From Lysinibacillus sphaericus OT4b.31 (GTDB taxonomy: Bacteria > Bacillota > Bacilli > Bacillales_A > Planococcaceae): 64,000 nucleotides of DNA. Below the pieces are notes generated by a model, which was not told the DNA's origin, did not search any database, and saw only the letters and a program-made list of their open reading frames with translations. The translations under genes were made by a program, and so were the position numbers. Within the stretch, counting starts at the first letter, position 1, and each line of letters starts with the position of its first letter. Shown here piece after piece: positions 46,031 to 55,368 of the stretch. The stretch is taken from positions 3,457,705 through 3,521,704 of the forward strand of contig NZ_KB933398.1 in NCBI RefSeq assembly GCF_000392615.1. Direction: 5' to 3'.

Positions 46031-47914
46031 TTATGCATTTGTTTGAAGGTAACGATCATGAATACAAAAACGATTTTTCCCACTGTTTTTGGCTTGGTAT
46101 AGAGCTGTATCTGCATGTAAGAAAACCGATTGAAATGCTGGTCGATAATTTTGATCCCATGTTATGAGCCCTGCCGATATTGTTACTTGGGGATCTGTTG
46201 CGTCCGGAATCATTGCAACAATAGTCGATGCCAGTTCGATTGATTCTTTTTCATCAATATTTGGTACATAGACTGACATTTCCTCTCCACCCCAACGTGC
46301 ACAAATCCCCTGTGTCCCGATCGTCTCAATTAACTTCATTGCAATTTGTACGAGAATTTTATCGCCAATTTGGTGGCCATAAGTATCGTTAATACGCTTA
46401 AAATTATCAATGTCGATAAGTAAAAACATACCCGATTGATCTTTTATAAGGGATTTTTCTACATAGTGATCTAAATAACTTCTGGCATATAGCTTTGTTA
46501 AATGATCCCTATCTACCATTTCCTGAAGCTGATTTCGTAAAATAGAGTTTGCAATCGCTAAAGATGAGTGATGGATCAAAGACTGCATTAACTTAAAGCT
46601 ATCAAATGAAAAGAAATATGGTTCTTTGTGTAGTACGATACTAAAACCATTTATTTTTTCCTCCATCAAAATTGGGATGGCCATAATCGAACGATATTCA
46701 ATTTGATTGGGCGTTAGTCGGCTAAAGTCGGCTATAAATAATGGGTCATTCGTATGTTCAAAATGTTGTTCAACATGTTTGATATACGTTTTCCCCTCCT
46801 CTAATTTAAATAAAGTTGTACTGGCATCCGTCACTTCAAAGGTATCCTTATTTTTAAAAGCGAAACATACTTCCATTGGTTGAAACGATTTCATTAACTG
46901 TTTTTGTAGAAAAAGCAACATTTCGTGAATATCAATCCGCATATTTAAACGATGTGATGTTTCATTAATAAGTTGTAAGTCACTTACGAGGCGATGCGAT
47001 TGATGATATAATTTGGCATTTTCTAGTGCATTCCCGGATGCTTGCGCTAGCATTCGTACAAAGTCCTTTTCAGTCGTTGAGAAAAGATATGTCGGTGGTG
47101 CACTTACTTGTAAAATACCGTAAATAGCTTGCCTTCCTTTTATAGGTGCATTTAATAAACGACAATTCAGGTCACTTGCCAATTCAGTTGTCAAATCCCC
47201 TGATACAAAAGCCTCAATAGTAGCTGGTCTTTCAGATAAGTAATCAAAAAGCTTAATATCTATGGTCGTATGGCGGTCTTGATCATTCGATAGTATCAGT
47301 TCAACATTAAATTCCCGGAAATTATCCCTAATATTTTTCAGCACATTTTCTAAAATTAAATCTATGTCCATTGTTGAATGAAATAAATCAGTCATATTGT
47401 ACAGTTTTCTATATTGGTCCTCATTTGATCTTACTTCTAAGTTCTCACTGAAAATCTGCAAAACATTCATAAGCATTTCTATACACTCTTCACCGTAATC
47501 AGAAGTCATAAAGTCAGTCCAAGCATCTGTTGCTTCCACAAGTAATATACCAATGGGATCTTTGCCCTCCGGTTGGAAAAGCACCATATCTGTCATCCTG
47601 TTATATACTTCTTTTTCTTTTAATATATAAGGGAGCTTTACCATTTTTTGTTGATAAAAGCTAGTTTCAATCATCAGCCATGACACAGCATTTAGTTTTG
47701 TTTCGATTGTTAACGTAGCTACTTCTTCTATAGGTATTAAACTATTACCTTCATAGCTAAGAAAAGCAGCATTTACAATTTTCAAGTGCTTCTTTAGACA
47801 CTGCTTTAATGAATAAAAATACTCATTAAAACTGGTGAGTTCTCCATTCGAACTCACCCAAAAGCTCAAAACATCTGATTTTATATATTTTAGCGTTTGT
47901 AAATGGTCTGTCAT
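46031..47914 (-). CDS. dgcP: GAF-GGDEF diguanylate cyclase (DgcP/YtrP-like)
   Basis: Predicted to make cyclic di-GMP. About 627 residues from ATG 47914 (AAAGGTGAT upstream), no membrane segment. The first two thirds hold GAF-type sensor modules (e.g. LLNAPIKGRQAIYGILQVSAP, FVRMLAQASGNALENAKLYHQ); the C-terminal domain (about 455-620) is GGDEF with DHLTKLYARSYLD, IDIDNFKRINDTYGHQIGDKIL and the signature RWGGEEM. The signature deviates at its last residue (Met for Phe). No RxxD inhibitory site precedes it. B. subtilis DgcP (YtrP) occupies the same position next to rpsD and is active. Confidence 0.9.
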   Translation of the reverse strand: MTDHLQTLKYIKSDVLSFWVSSNGELTSFNEYFYSLKQCLKKHLKIVNAAFLSYEGNSLIPIEEVATLTIETKLNAVSWLMIETSFYQQKMVKLPYILKEKEVYNRMTDMVLFQPEGKDPIGILLVEATDAWTDFMTSDYGEECIEMLMNVLQIFSENLEVRSNEDQYRKLYNMTDLFHSTMDIDLILENVLKNIRDNFREFNVELILSNDQDRHTTIDIKLFDYLSERPATIEAFVSGDLTTELASDLNCRLLNAPIKGRQAIYGILQVSAPPTYLFSTTEKDFVRMLAQASGNALENAKLYHQSHRLVSDLQLINETSHRLNMRIDIHEMLLFLQKQLMKSFQPMEVCFAFKNKDTFEVTDASTTLFKLEEGKTYIKHVEQHFEHTNDPLFIADFSRLTPNQIEYRSIMAIPILMEEKINGFSIVLHKEPYFFSFDSFKLMQSLIHHSSLAIANSILRNQLQEMVDRDHLTKLYARSYLDHYVEKSLIKDQSGMFLLIDIDNFKRINDTYGHQIGDKILVQIAMKLIETIGTQGICARWGGEEMSVYVPNIDEKESIELASTIVAMIPDATDPQVTISAGLITWDQNYRPAFQSVFLHADTALYQAKNSGKNRFCIHDRYLQTNA

Positions 47915-48124
47915 GAAATCACCTTTTCTATATAACGTACAAATCAATTACTATTAACTTATGATATATTATACATAAATTGTGTCATTTTGACTATGTT
48001 ATTCTGTTTCACTTTTTAAATTATACATATTATTACCTTATCATTAACTATTTTGAAATAGTGTGAAATCTATGAAAGGGAATTTCCTACTATTGTCCCT
48101 TTTCAAAAATAGCTATGCTAATAA

Positions 48125-48153
48125 TTGACGTCTATGAAATAAGCAGTTACAAT
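48125..48153 (+). promoter_or_regulatory. Vegetative promoter of rpsD
   Basis: TTGACG, 17 bases, TACAAT. A second possible -10, TATGAT at 48184-48189, lies closer to the leader. Upstream (47915-48124) I see only AT-rich sequence. Confidence 0.6.
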
Positions 48154-48221
48154 GAAGTTTGTGTAAAATAAACGCAGCAGTGGTATGATCTTAATATTGT
48201 ATTTTATTCCTCTATTTTAAA

Positions 48222-48384
48222 GAGTATTACTAAACGGGTACTCTCCTAAGAAAATAGATGGTGTATTGCGTAACCTAACGGCTGCATAGGCGAAAATACA
48301 TGAAAATAAAATGCGTTTAAGAATGGGTACTACTGGTTTTTGTTTTACAACAAACAAACCAAATTTAAAGGAGGAGACAACAAT
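48222..48384 (+). ncRNA. Structured leader of rpsD, probable S4 autoregulatory site
   Basis: The 160-base leader can fold into GAGTA/TACTC (48222-48243), a longer hairpin closed by GTATT/AATAC (48263-48299), and an AU-rich hairpin (GGTTTTTGTT/AACAAACAAACC) directly before the ribosome site. In Bacillus rpsD is known to be autoregulated by S4 binding its leader; the assignment here rests on position and folding. Confidence 0.5.
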
Positions 48385-48987
48385 ATGTCTCGTTATACAG
48401 GTCCATCTTGGAAATTATCACGTCGTCTTGGTATCTCACTAAGCGGTACTGGTAAAGAAATCGAAAAACGCCCTTACGCACCAGGTCAACACGGCCCGAA
48501 CCAACGTAAAAAATTATCAGAGTACGGTTTACAATTACAAGAGAAACAAAAACTTCGTCATATGTATGGTATGACTGAACGTCAATTCCGTACTGTATTT
48601 GACCGCGCTGGTAAAATGAAAGGTGTTCACGGTGAAAACTTCATGATTCTTCTTGAAACTCGCCTTGACAACTTAGTTTACCGTTTAGGTTTAGCTCGCA
48701 CTCGTCGTGGAGCTCGTCAATTAGTAAACCACGGTCACGTTATGGTAGACGGTAAACGCGTTGATATTCCATCATACAGCGTTAAAGCAGGTCAAACGAT
48801 TTCTCTTCGTGAAAAATCTCAAAACCTATCTGTAGTTGGTGAAGCGATCGAAGTAAACAACTTCGTACCTGACTACTTAGCATTTGATGCAGACAAAAAA
48901 GAAGGTACATTCACTCGCCTTCCAGAACGTTCTGAACTATCTGCTGAAATCAACGAAGCATTCATCGTAGAGTTCTACTCTCGTTAA
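48385..48987 (+). CDS. rpsD: 30S ribosomal protein S4
   Basis: Primary 16S rRNA-binding protein that starts assembly of the small subunit body. 200 residues from ATG 48385 (AAAGGAGGAGACAACAAT upstream). N-terminal part [22 protein letters not shown]4 RNA-binding domain (about 93-155) with [36 protein letters not shown]. The N-terminal segment lacks the four-Cys zinc motif, so this is the zinc-free form. Codons look optimised for high expression. Monocistronic, as in Bacillus. Confidence 0.98.
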   Translation: MSRYTGPSWKLSRRLGISLSGTGKEIEKRPYAPGQHGPNQRKKLSEYGLQLQEKQKLRHMYGMTERQFRTVFDRAGKMKGVHGENFMILLETRLDNLVYRLGLARTRRGARQLVNHGHVMVDGKRVDIPSYSVKAGQTISLREKSQNLSVVGEAIEVNNFVPDYLAFDADKKEGTFTRLPERSELSAEINEAFIVEFYSR

Positions 48988-49017
48988 TCAATTTGCTCTG
49001 CAAATAATGACGACAAA

Positions 49018-49058
49018 AGCCCTGAAATCCCTTGTATATCAAGGTTTCAGGGCTTTTT
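49018..49058 (+). terminator. Rho-independent terminator of rpsD
   Basis: AGCCCTGAAA and TTTCAGGGCT, with inner CCTTG/CAAGG, form a long stem followed by TTTTT. Confidence 0.95.
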
Positions 49059-49082
49059 ACATTACTTTCCTACAAGCACCAT

Positions 49083-50279
49083 TCAATTCGAATTTTCTTT
49101 TTTCCCACTTTTAATCATTAGTACGGAAACCAATCCGATACTAAGTGTTGTAGCAAGAAGAATGAAAGCTACGGAAAAGCTACCAGATTGTATAAAATAA
49201 ACAGATATGATAGGTGCAACACTTGTTCCAGCAAATAAAATTACCGTATACATAGAGACCGCAATACCACCCATGTTCCAGCCTAACTGACTAACAAGTG
49301 TCACTAATGAAGGAACAGCAAGAGCAATCCCGCTAACAAATAGAATACTAATTATAGTTAAACCAGGTATCGTTGAGATAAAGCTCATCATGGTTAGTGC
49401 AATAATCGAAAGAGACAAGGCCATTTTAAGTACAAAGAGTACATTAAAACGCTTTGCTAATTTCCCCGCGAAAGGTGACATGATCATCCCTAAAATTCCA
49501 AAAAAGCGAATGTAAATTAGATTCTGACTCTTCATACCAAAGGAAGTACTCGTTAGATATTCACCCAAAATAATGTACATACTGACAAAAGACATTAATA
49601 GAACGAACGCAATGATATAACTGAATATCAAATTTCTATTGGTGAAAATAATACTCATTCTCTTCATAGGCGCCCATATATTTTGGGTTTGGTTCTGAAT
49701 CACTCCCTTTGGTAAGATCCACATGACTAGCAAAGCAGTCATAACATACACTACAGCAAGTACATAAAAGATGACGTGCCAATGACTATGTTCACTTACA
49801 TACCCACTAAATACCTGACCGACTATACCAGCTACAAGAAATCCCGTGCTGATAAAACCAACTGCCCCAACTTTTCGATCATTCGGAAATACTTCAAGTG
49901 TATAAGCAAGTGCCACTGGTGAAAATGTAGCTGCCGCAAGTCCTTGTAATCCTCTTAATAGAAGAATGAAGGAAAAATCATTAACTAATCCTAGTAGCAA
50001 CGTTATCACACTTAATGAAAAAAGCCCAAAAACAATCACATTTTTTCTCCCATATTTTTCTGATAACGCACCATAGAAAAAACACCCTAGTGCAAATCCT
50101 AGTGAAAAAACACTTGATGTAAAGCCTGCTTTGGACAATGAAATATTAAAATAATCACTGAAGAAACTAATAAGAGGTATTGTTAAATATAAACTCGACA
50201 TCACCACCATACCCGTCCAGGATAAAATAGTCGTCATTAAAGAATAATTTGCGCGATTTCCCGAAATTTCAATGTTCAT
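49083..50279 (-). CDS. MFS transporter (DHA1-like), MarR-linked
   Basis: About 398 residues with twelve predicted membrane helices. Motif A between helices 2 and 3 reads FYGALSEKYGRKNVI, and a second, degenerate copy SPFAGKLAKRFN lies in the second half. The helix-5 region (GFISTGFLVAGIVGQVFSGYVSE) resembles antiporter motif C only loosely. It is most like drug or small-molecule exporters; the substrate is unknown. ATG 50279 has AGGGTGA upstream; the GTG 12 bases before lies in the ribosome site. The upstream MarR gene and identical operator copies before both genes indicate inducible export (inference). Confidence 0.88.
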   Translation of the reverse strand: MNIEISGNRANYSLMTTILSWTGMVVMSSLYLTIPLISFFSDYFNISLSKAGFTSSVFSLGFALGCFFYGALSEKYGRKNVIVFGLFSLSVITLLLGLVNDFSFILLLRGLQGLAAATFSPVALAYTLEVFPNDRKVGAVGFISTGFLVAGIVGQVFSGYVSEHSHWHVIFYVLAVVYVMTALLVMWILPKGVIQNQTQNIWAPMKRMSIIFTNRNLIFSYIIAFVLLMSFVSMYIILGEYLTSTSFGMKSQNLIYIRFFGILGMIMSPFAGKLAKRFNVLFVLKMALSLSIIALTMMSFISTIPGLTIISILFVSGIALAVPSLVTLVSQLGWNMGGIAVSMYTVILFAGTSVAPIISVYFIQSGSFSVAFILLATTLSIGLVSVLMIKSGKKENSN

Positions 50280-50309
50280 AAAATAAATCACCCTTTTAAT
50301 TTGATTAGC

Positions 50310-50333
50310 TTATAGTTAGATAATCTAATTAAA
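50310..50333. promoter_or_regulatory. MarR operator before the MFS gene
   Basis: A 24-bp sequence containing the dyad TTAGATAATCTAA. It is the exact reverse complement of 50929-50952 before marR, 31 bases upstream of the MFS start. Confidence 0.7.
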
Positions 50334-50369
50334 TGACTGAAAATTAAACTGTATCAACATAGCTACAGT

Positions 50370-50918
50370 TTAACGTTCCACCTTTAGTTTTCTTTGTATA
50401 GATGTTAATAATTTACTCACTAACTTCTCAAATACTTTTCGTTCATCAGGCTCCAAGTCAATCAAATTAGAAGCACATGACGACCAATAAGTCGGCAAAA
50501 CTTCAGCAATAAAAGTACGCCCTTCATCAGTTAAACTCACATAAATTTTCCTCCGATCTTCTTTACTATGATTCCGTACAATAAGATTTCTCTTTTCTAG
50601 CCAATCAAGCATTGACGTTGCTGATGCTCTCGTAACCCCTAATCGTTTAGCTAAAGCAGACGGAGTCGCACGTCTCTCTTCATGCAGTGTCAGCAATAGT
50701 AATAAGTCTAATTTACTTTCTGTAATTCCGAAAGGAGCTAACTCATTGTCCGTTACATCTAGAACATAGTCACTTAGCCATAACAACATTAATCCCAATT
50801 TCGCATCCTCTTGATTTGTTTTACTTGAAGAGGATGTCTGAATCAGCTCAATATATGGCTCTACCCCTAACACTGGTAAATCATCTTCGTTCGTGTACGT
50901 TTTCTTAAGTTTTGTCAT
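50370..50918 (-). CDS. MarR-family transcriptional regulator
   Basis: 182 residues with a winged helix (about 95-155): ATPSALAKRLGVTRASATSMLDWLEKRNLIVRNHSKEDRRKIYVSLTDEGRTF, containing the DxRxxx wing signature of the family. An N-terminal extension of about 40 residues precedes the dimer helix. ATG behind AAAGGTGATTC. Its own leader and that of the downstream MFS gene carry matching 24-bp operator copies, so it probably represses both and releases on binding an inducer. Inducer unknown. Confidence 0.92.
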   Translation of the reverse strand: MTKLKKTYTNEDDLPVLGVEPYIELIQTSSSSKTNQEDAKLGLMLLWLSDYVLDVTDNELAPFGITESKLDLLLLLTLHEERRATPSALAKRLGVTRASATSMLDWLEKRNLIVRNHSKEDRRKIYVSLTDEGRTFIAEVLPTYWSSCASNLIDLEPDERKVFEKLVSKLLTSIQRKLKVER

Positions 50919-50928
50919 TGAATCACCT

Positions 50929-50971
50929 TTTAATTAGATTATCTAACTATAAATCATTCTAACTATAAATT
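50929..50971. promoter_or_regulatory. MarR operator and promoter region before marR
   Basis: 50929-50952 carries the dyad TTAGATTATCTAA and mirrors 50310-50333. A direct repeat TCTAACTATAAAT occurs twice, 17 bases apart (from 50943 and 50960 approximately). The dyad reaches to within four bases of the marR ribosome site. Confidence 0.7.
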
Positions 50972-51143
50972 TTCTCTAATGCAAGAACTTTTATTTCCAT
51001 AAATTTCTCCAAACTAAAGCTACTACTCTTTTGGAGCAGCCGCATTTTGTAAGTAGCTTTACGATGTACGTTGAAGAAACGGTTAGATTTATGTCATTCA
51101 TGTATTGCCCTCTATGTTTATAACAAACAATAATAACCCTTCT

Positions 51144-51162
51144 TAAGATTGTAACAATCTTA
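51144..51162. promoter_or_regulatory. 19-bp palindrome in the marR-adh spacer
   Basis: TAAGATTGT-A-ACAATCTTA is a perfect 9+1+9 dyad. It lies in a 550-base, very AT-rich gene-free spacer (50972-51525) and is followed by a TATAAT at about 51215. It may be an operator for the alcohol dehydrogenase gene or a short hairpin; nothing else recognisable lies in the spacer. Confidence 0.45.
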
Positions 51163-51525
51163 TGTACTTTAAAATAGTAATTGGCATTTTCAAAATAACA
51201 TAGTCACTACCATTATAATAAAAATAAAATATCAGTTATTTACTATTCAAACACTCCTCAAAACAGAACCATTTTCCAAAAAATATATTTTACTTTCATA
51301 GTAAAATATTTTCTAAAACATATTAAATTCAATATTCTTATACAAAACTACTTTATCCACATTCTTTTATCAACTTAACTTTTTTGTAAAATAATAACAC
51401 AAATAAAATTAACAATTTTAATAAAAATACGAGTTGAACTTTTACAAAAAATAGAATAACATGAATTCCGAAAGGTGGTTCGCCATCATTCAAGCAATAA
51501 CAATTATTTTAAAGGGGTTGGAAAC

Positions 51526-52731
51526 ATGTCAGACGTTCTAAAGCAATTTGTCATGCCAAAAACAAACTTATTTGGACCTGGAGCAATTCAAGAAGTTGGT
51601 AAACGGTTAAATGATTTAGAAGTGAAAAAGACATTGATCGTAACAGATGAGGGCTTACACAAATTAGGTTTCTCAGAACAAATTGCTAACATCATTACAG
51701 CTGCTGGAATCGATGTTGCAATTTTCCCGAAAGCAGAACCAAATCCAACAGATCAAAACATTGAAGACGGTATCGCAGTGTATCATGCAGAGAACTGTGA
51801 TTCAATTGTCTCACTTGGAGGCGGTAGTGCACATGATGCAGCAAAAGGTATCGGAATTATTGCTTCGAATGGTGGACGCATTCATGATTATGAAGGTATT
51901 GACAAGTCAGAAAACCCATTAGTGCCATTAATCGCGATTAACACAACAGCTGGTACAGCAAGCGAAATGACACGCTTTACGATTATTACAGATACTGCTC
52001 GTAAAGTGAAAATGGCGATCGTTGACAAGCATGTAACACCGCTTGTATCGATTAACGATCCAGAGTTAATGATTGGCTTACCGCCAGCTCTAACAGCTGC
52101 AACTGGTTTAGATGCGTTAACACACGCAATTGAGGCTTTTGTCTCTACAAATGCAACACCAATTACGGATGCTTGTGGTGAAAAGGTACTTCAGTTAGTT
52201 CCTGAATTTTTACCACGTGCCTATGCAAATGGTGCAGATTTAGAAGCACGCGAGCAAATGGTATACGCACAATTTTTAGCAGGTATGGCGTTCAATAACG
52301 CATCACTTGGCTATGTGCATGCAATTGCTCACCAATTAGGCGGTTTCTATAATCTTCCGCATGGTGTATGTAACGCGATTTTACTACCTCATGTTTGTCG
52401 CTTCAACTTAACAGCACGTACAGAGCGTTTTGCAAGAATCGCTGAATTGCTAGGACAAAATGTAGAGGGCTTAAGCAAACGTGATGCTGCTGAAAAAGCA
52501 ATCACTGCCATTGAAAGCTTATCGAAAGACTTAAATATTCCTAGTGGTTTCCGTGAATTAGGCGCGAAAGATGAGGATATTGAAACTTTAGCGAAAAATG
52601 CAATGCTTGACGTATGCGCTGCAACAAATCCACGTAAAGCAACATTAGAAGACATTAAGCAGATTATTACAAATGCGATGGGACCTGTAGTGAAAACAGC
52701 AGAGTCGCTTGAAGCTGTCGCACTTTCATAA
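51526..52731 (+). CDS. Iron-containing (group III) alcohol dehydrogenase
   Basis: 401 residues from ATG 51526 (AAAGGGG upstream). NAD(P) fold with GPGAIQEVGKRL and GGGSAHDAAKGIGI; metal ligands in DALTHAIEAFVS (Asp, His) and IAHQLGGFYNLPHGVCNAILLPHV (two His). Probable substrates are short alcohols/aldehydes such as ethanol, 1,3-propanediol or lactaldehyde; not resolvable by sequence. Single gene in an accessory block with a long AT-rich upstream region and its own terminator. Confidence 0.95.
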   Translation: MSDVLKQFVMPKTNLFGPGAIQEVGKRLNDLEVKKTLIVTDEGLHKLGFSEQIANIITAAGIDVAIFPKAEPNPTDQNIEDGIAVYHAENCDSIVSLGGGSAHDAAKGIGIIASNGGRIHDYEGIDKSENPLVPLIAINTTAGTASEMTRFTIITDTARKVKMAIVDKHVTPLVSINDPELMIGLPPALTAATGLDALTHAIEAFVSTNATPITDACGEKVLQLVPEFLPRAYANGADLEAREQMVYAQFLAGMAFNNASLGYVHAIAHQLGGFYNLPHGVCNAILLPHVCRFNLTARTERFARIAELLGQNVEGLSKRDAAEKAITAIESLSKDLNIPSGFRELGAKDEDIETLAKNAMLDVCAATNPRKATLEDIKQIITNAMGPVVKTAESLEAVALS

Positions 52732-52744
52732 AATAAAAATATGG

Positions 52745-52771
52745 CGTGTCTCATTTTGAGGCACGTCTTTT
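52745..52771 (+). terminator. Terminator of the alcohol dehydrogenase gene
   Basis: CGTGTCTCA and TGAGGCACG pair (one G-U) around a three-base loop, followed by TCTTTT. Confidence 0.75.
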
Positions 52772-52855
52772 GCTATTGCCACGAAAAAAAGCCAATCATT
52801 GTATACAAGGGCAACACCAGCTATACTTTTCTTAAAAGAATTGGGGGGAATAAAT

Positions 52856-53665
52856 ATGCGTTTAATCTCAATCTGTCCTAGTAATACAGAACTCGTCGCC
52901 TATTTAGGTTTGACAGATCAGCTTGTCGGTGTTGATGATTTTTCTGATTGGCCTGCAACAGTAAATGAACTGCCGAAGCTAGGACCTGATTTATCGATTA
53001 ACATAGAGGCGTTAGAAGCATTACAGCCCGATCTCGTACTCGCTTCCCTGAGTGTACCAGGCATGGAGAAAAATATAGAGGCATTACAAGAAAGAAATAT
53101 TCCTCATCTTGTCTTTAACGCTAACTCTCTTCAGGAAATTGCGCAGGACCTCCTAACACTAGGTGTAGCCTGTGGTGTTGAGGAACGCGCTAAACAAATT
53201 GCTAAAGATTACTTGCACTTTATTGAACAACTTCGTATGATTGCACAATCGATTCAGGATAAACCGACACTGTATTGGGAATGGTGGCCGAATCCCATTT
53301 TTACACCTGGAAAAATAAATTGGCTCACAGAAATTAGTGCCATTGCAGGGGGATATAATCTATTTCAAGACGTGACGTTAGCAAGCGTGCAAACAGACTG
53401 GAATGACGTCGTACGACGCCAGCCAGATTATATTATGATGGCTTGGGTAGGTGTTGCTTTTGAGCGAATTCAGCCAGCCAATTTATTGAAGCGTCCACAT
53501 GCCAAAGAGCTACATGCTGTCCAGTTGAAACAACTCCATGTTATGGAGGAATGGCTTTACTGCCGGCCTTCACCTCGTTTAGTTGAAGGAGCATTAAAAC
53601 TTGCGAAACTTCTTCACCCTAAAAGTTACCAGCATCTAACTCTCCCCAGCTTTTTACAATATTAA
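52856..53665 (+). CDS. Cytoplasmic BtuF-like (cobalamin-binding fold) protein
   Basis: 269 residues from ATG 52856 (GGGGGG nine bases upstream). The sequence MRLISICPSNTELVAYLGLTDQLVGVDDFSDWP and NIEALEALQPDLVLASL is that of class III solute-binding proteins of the BtuF/FecB type, with the long linking helix and a C-terminal lobe (LYWEWWPNPIFTPG, AIAGGYNLFQD). There is no signal peptide or lipobox and no ABC permease or ATPase next to it, so it is not a usual transport receptor. A cytoplasmic ligand-binding or enzymatic role is possible; the ligand may be a corrinoid, but this is only by family. Confidence 0.82.
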   Translation: MRLISICPSNTELVAYLGLTDQLVGVDDFSDWPATVNELPKLGPDLSINIEALEALQPDLVLASLSVPGMEKNIEALQERNIPHLVFNANSLQEIAQDLLTLGVACGVEERAKQIAKDYLHFIEQLRMIAQSIQDKPTLYWEWWPNPIFTPGKINWLTEISAIAGGYNLFQDVTLASVQTDWNDVVRRQPDYIMMAWVGVAFERIQPANLLKRPHAKELHAVQLKQLHVMEEWLYCRPSPRLVEGALKLAKLLHPKSYQHLTLPSFLQY

Positions 53666-53669
53666 AATG

Positions 53670-53707
53670 ACAACATCCCCACGAATATAATCGAGGGGAT
53701 GTTGTTA
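53670..53707 (+). terminator. Terminator between the BtuF-like gene and tyrS
   Basis: ACAACATCCCC and GGGGATGTTGT form a perfect 11-bp stem with a 14-base loop, followed by TATTT. Probably serves both converging genes. Confidence 0.85.
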
Positions 53708-53723
53708 TTTGTGAGACCGATTT

Positions 53724-55016
<1,293 letters not shown>

Positions 55017-55031
55017 TTACGTGCAGAGAAA

Positions 55032-55272
55032 CAAAAAAGTCCCTACACGCAAATTAATTGCATGCAGGGACGTTAATAACTAACGCGGTACCACCCAGCT
55101 TGAAGACGTCATCCATCTTCCTCTTCATTCAATCGCCTTTATCGCAGGCGCGCACGTCTAAGCTCCAAGCACGTAATTCGTCTCTACACTATGACCAGCT
55201 TTCACCAACCGCTGGCTCTCTATACAGGGAATATAGACACTACTGCAAACTCTTCATCACTAGAAAACTATA
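55032..55272 (-). ncRNA. Tyrosyl T-box riboswitch of tyrS
   Basis: On the minus strand the elements appear in order: AGAGAGCCAGCGGTTGGTGAA (stem I apical motif), GAATTACGTG with a UAC tyrosine specifier, the 14-base T-box GGTGGTACCGCG (55084-55095), and a terminator CGTCCCTGCATGCAA/TTGCGTGTAGGGAC followed by six T (55033-55071). Uncharged tRNA-Tyr should stabilise the antiterminator. Confidence 0.95.
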
Positions 55273-55278
55273 AGCACT

Positions 55279-55306
55279 ATTCTATACGAATCTTTTTCAA
55301 TGTCAA
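55279..55306 (-). promoter_or_regulatory. Vegetative promoter of the tyrS T-box
   Basis: TTGACA, 16 bases, TAGAAT on the minus strand, ending just before the leader. Confidence 0.75.
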
Positions 55307-55333
55307 TAACTATGTTCGAGTCAATTCAATATA

Positions 55334-55342
55334 TGCTATAAT
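55334..55342 (+). promoter_or_regulatory. Extended -10 promoter of the class A PBP gene
   Basis: TGCTATAAT at 55334-55342, 26 bases before the TTG start, with only a weak -35. It lies back to back with the tyrS promoter. Confidence 0.6.
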
Positions 55343-55368
55343 AGACAAGATTTTAGGAGGTCGATACC

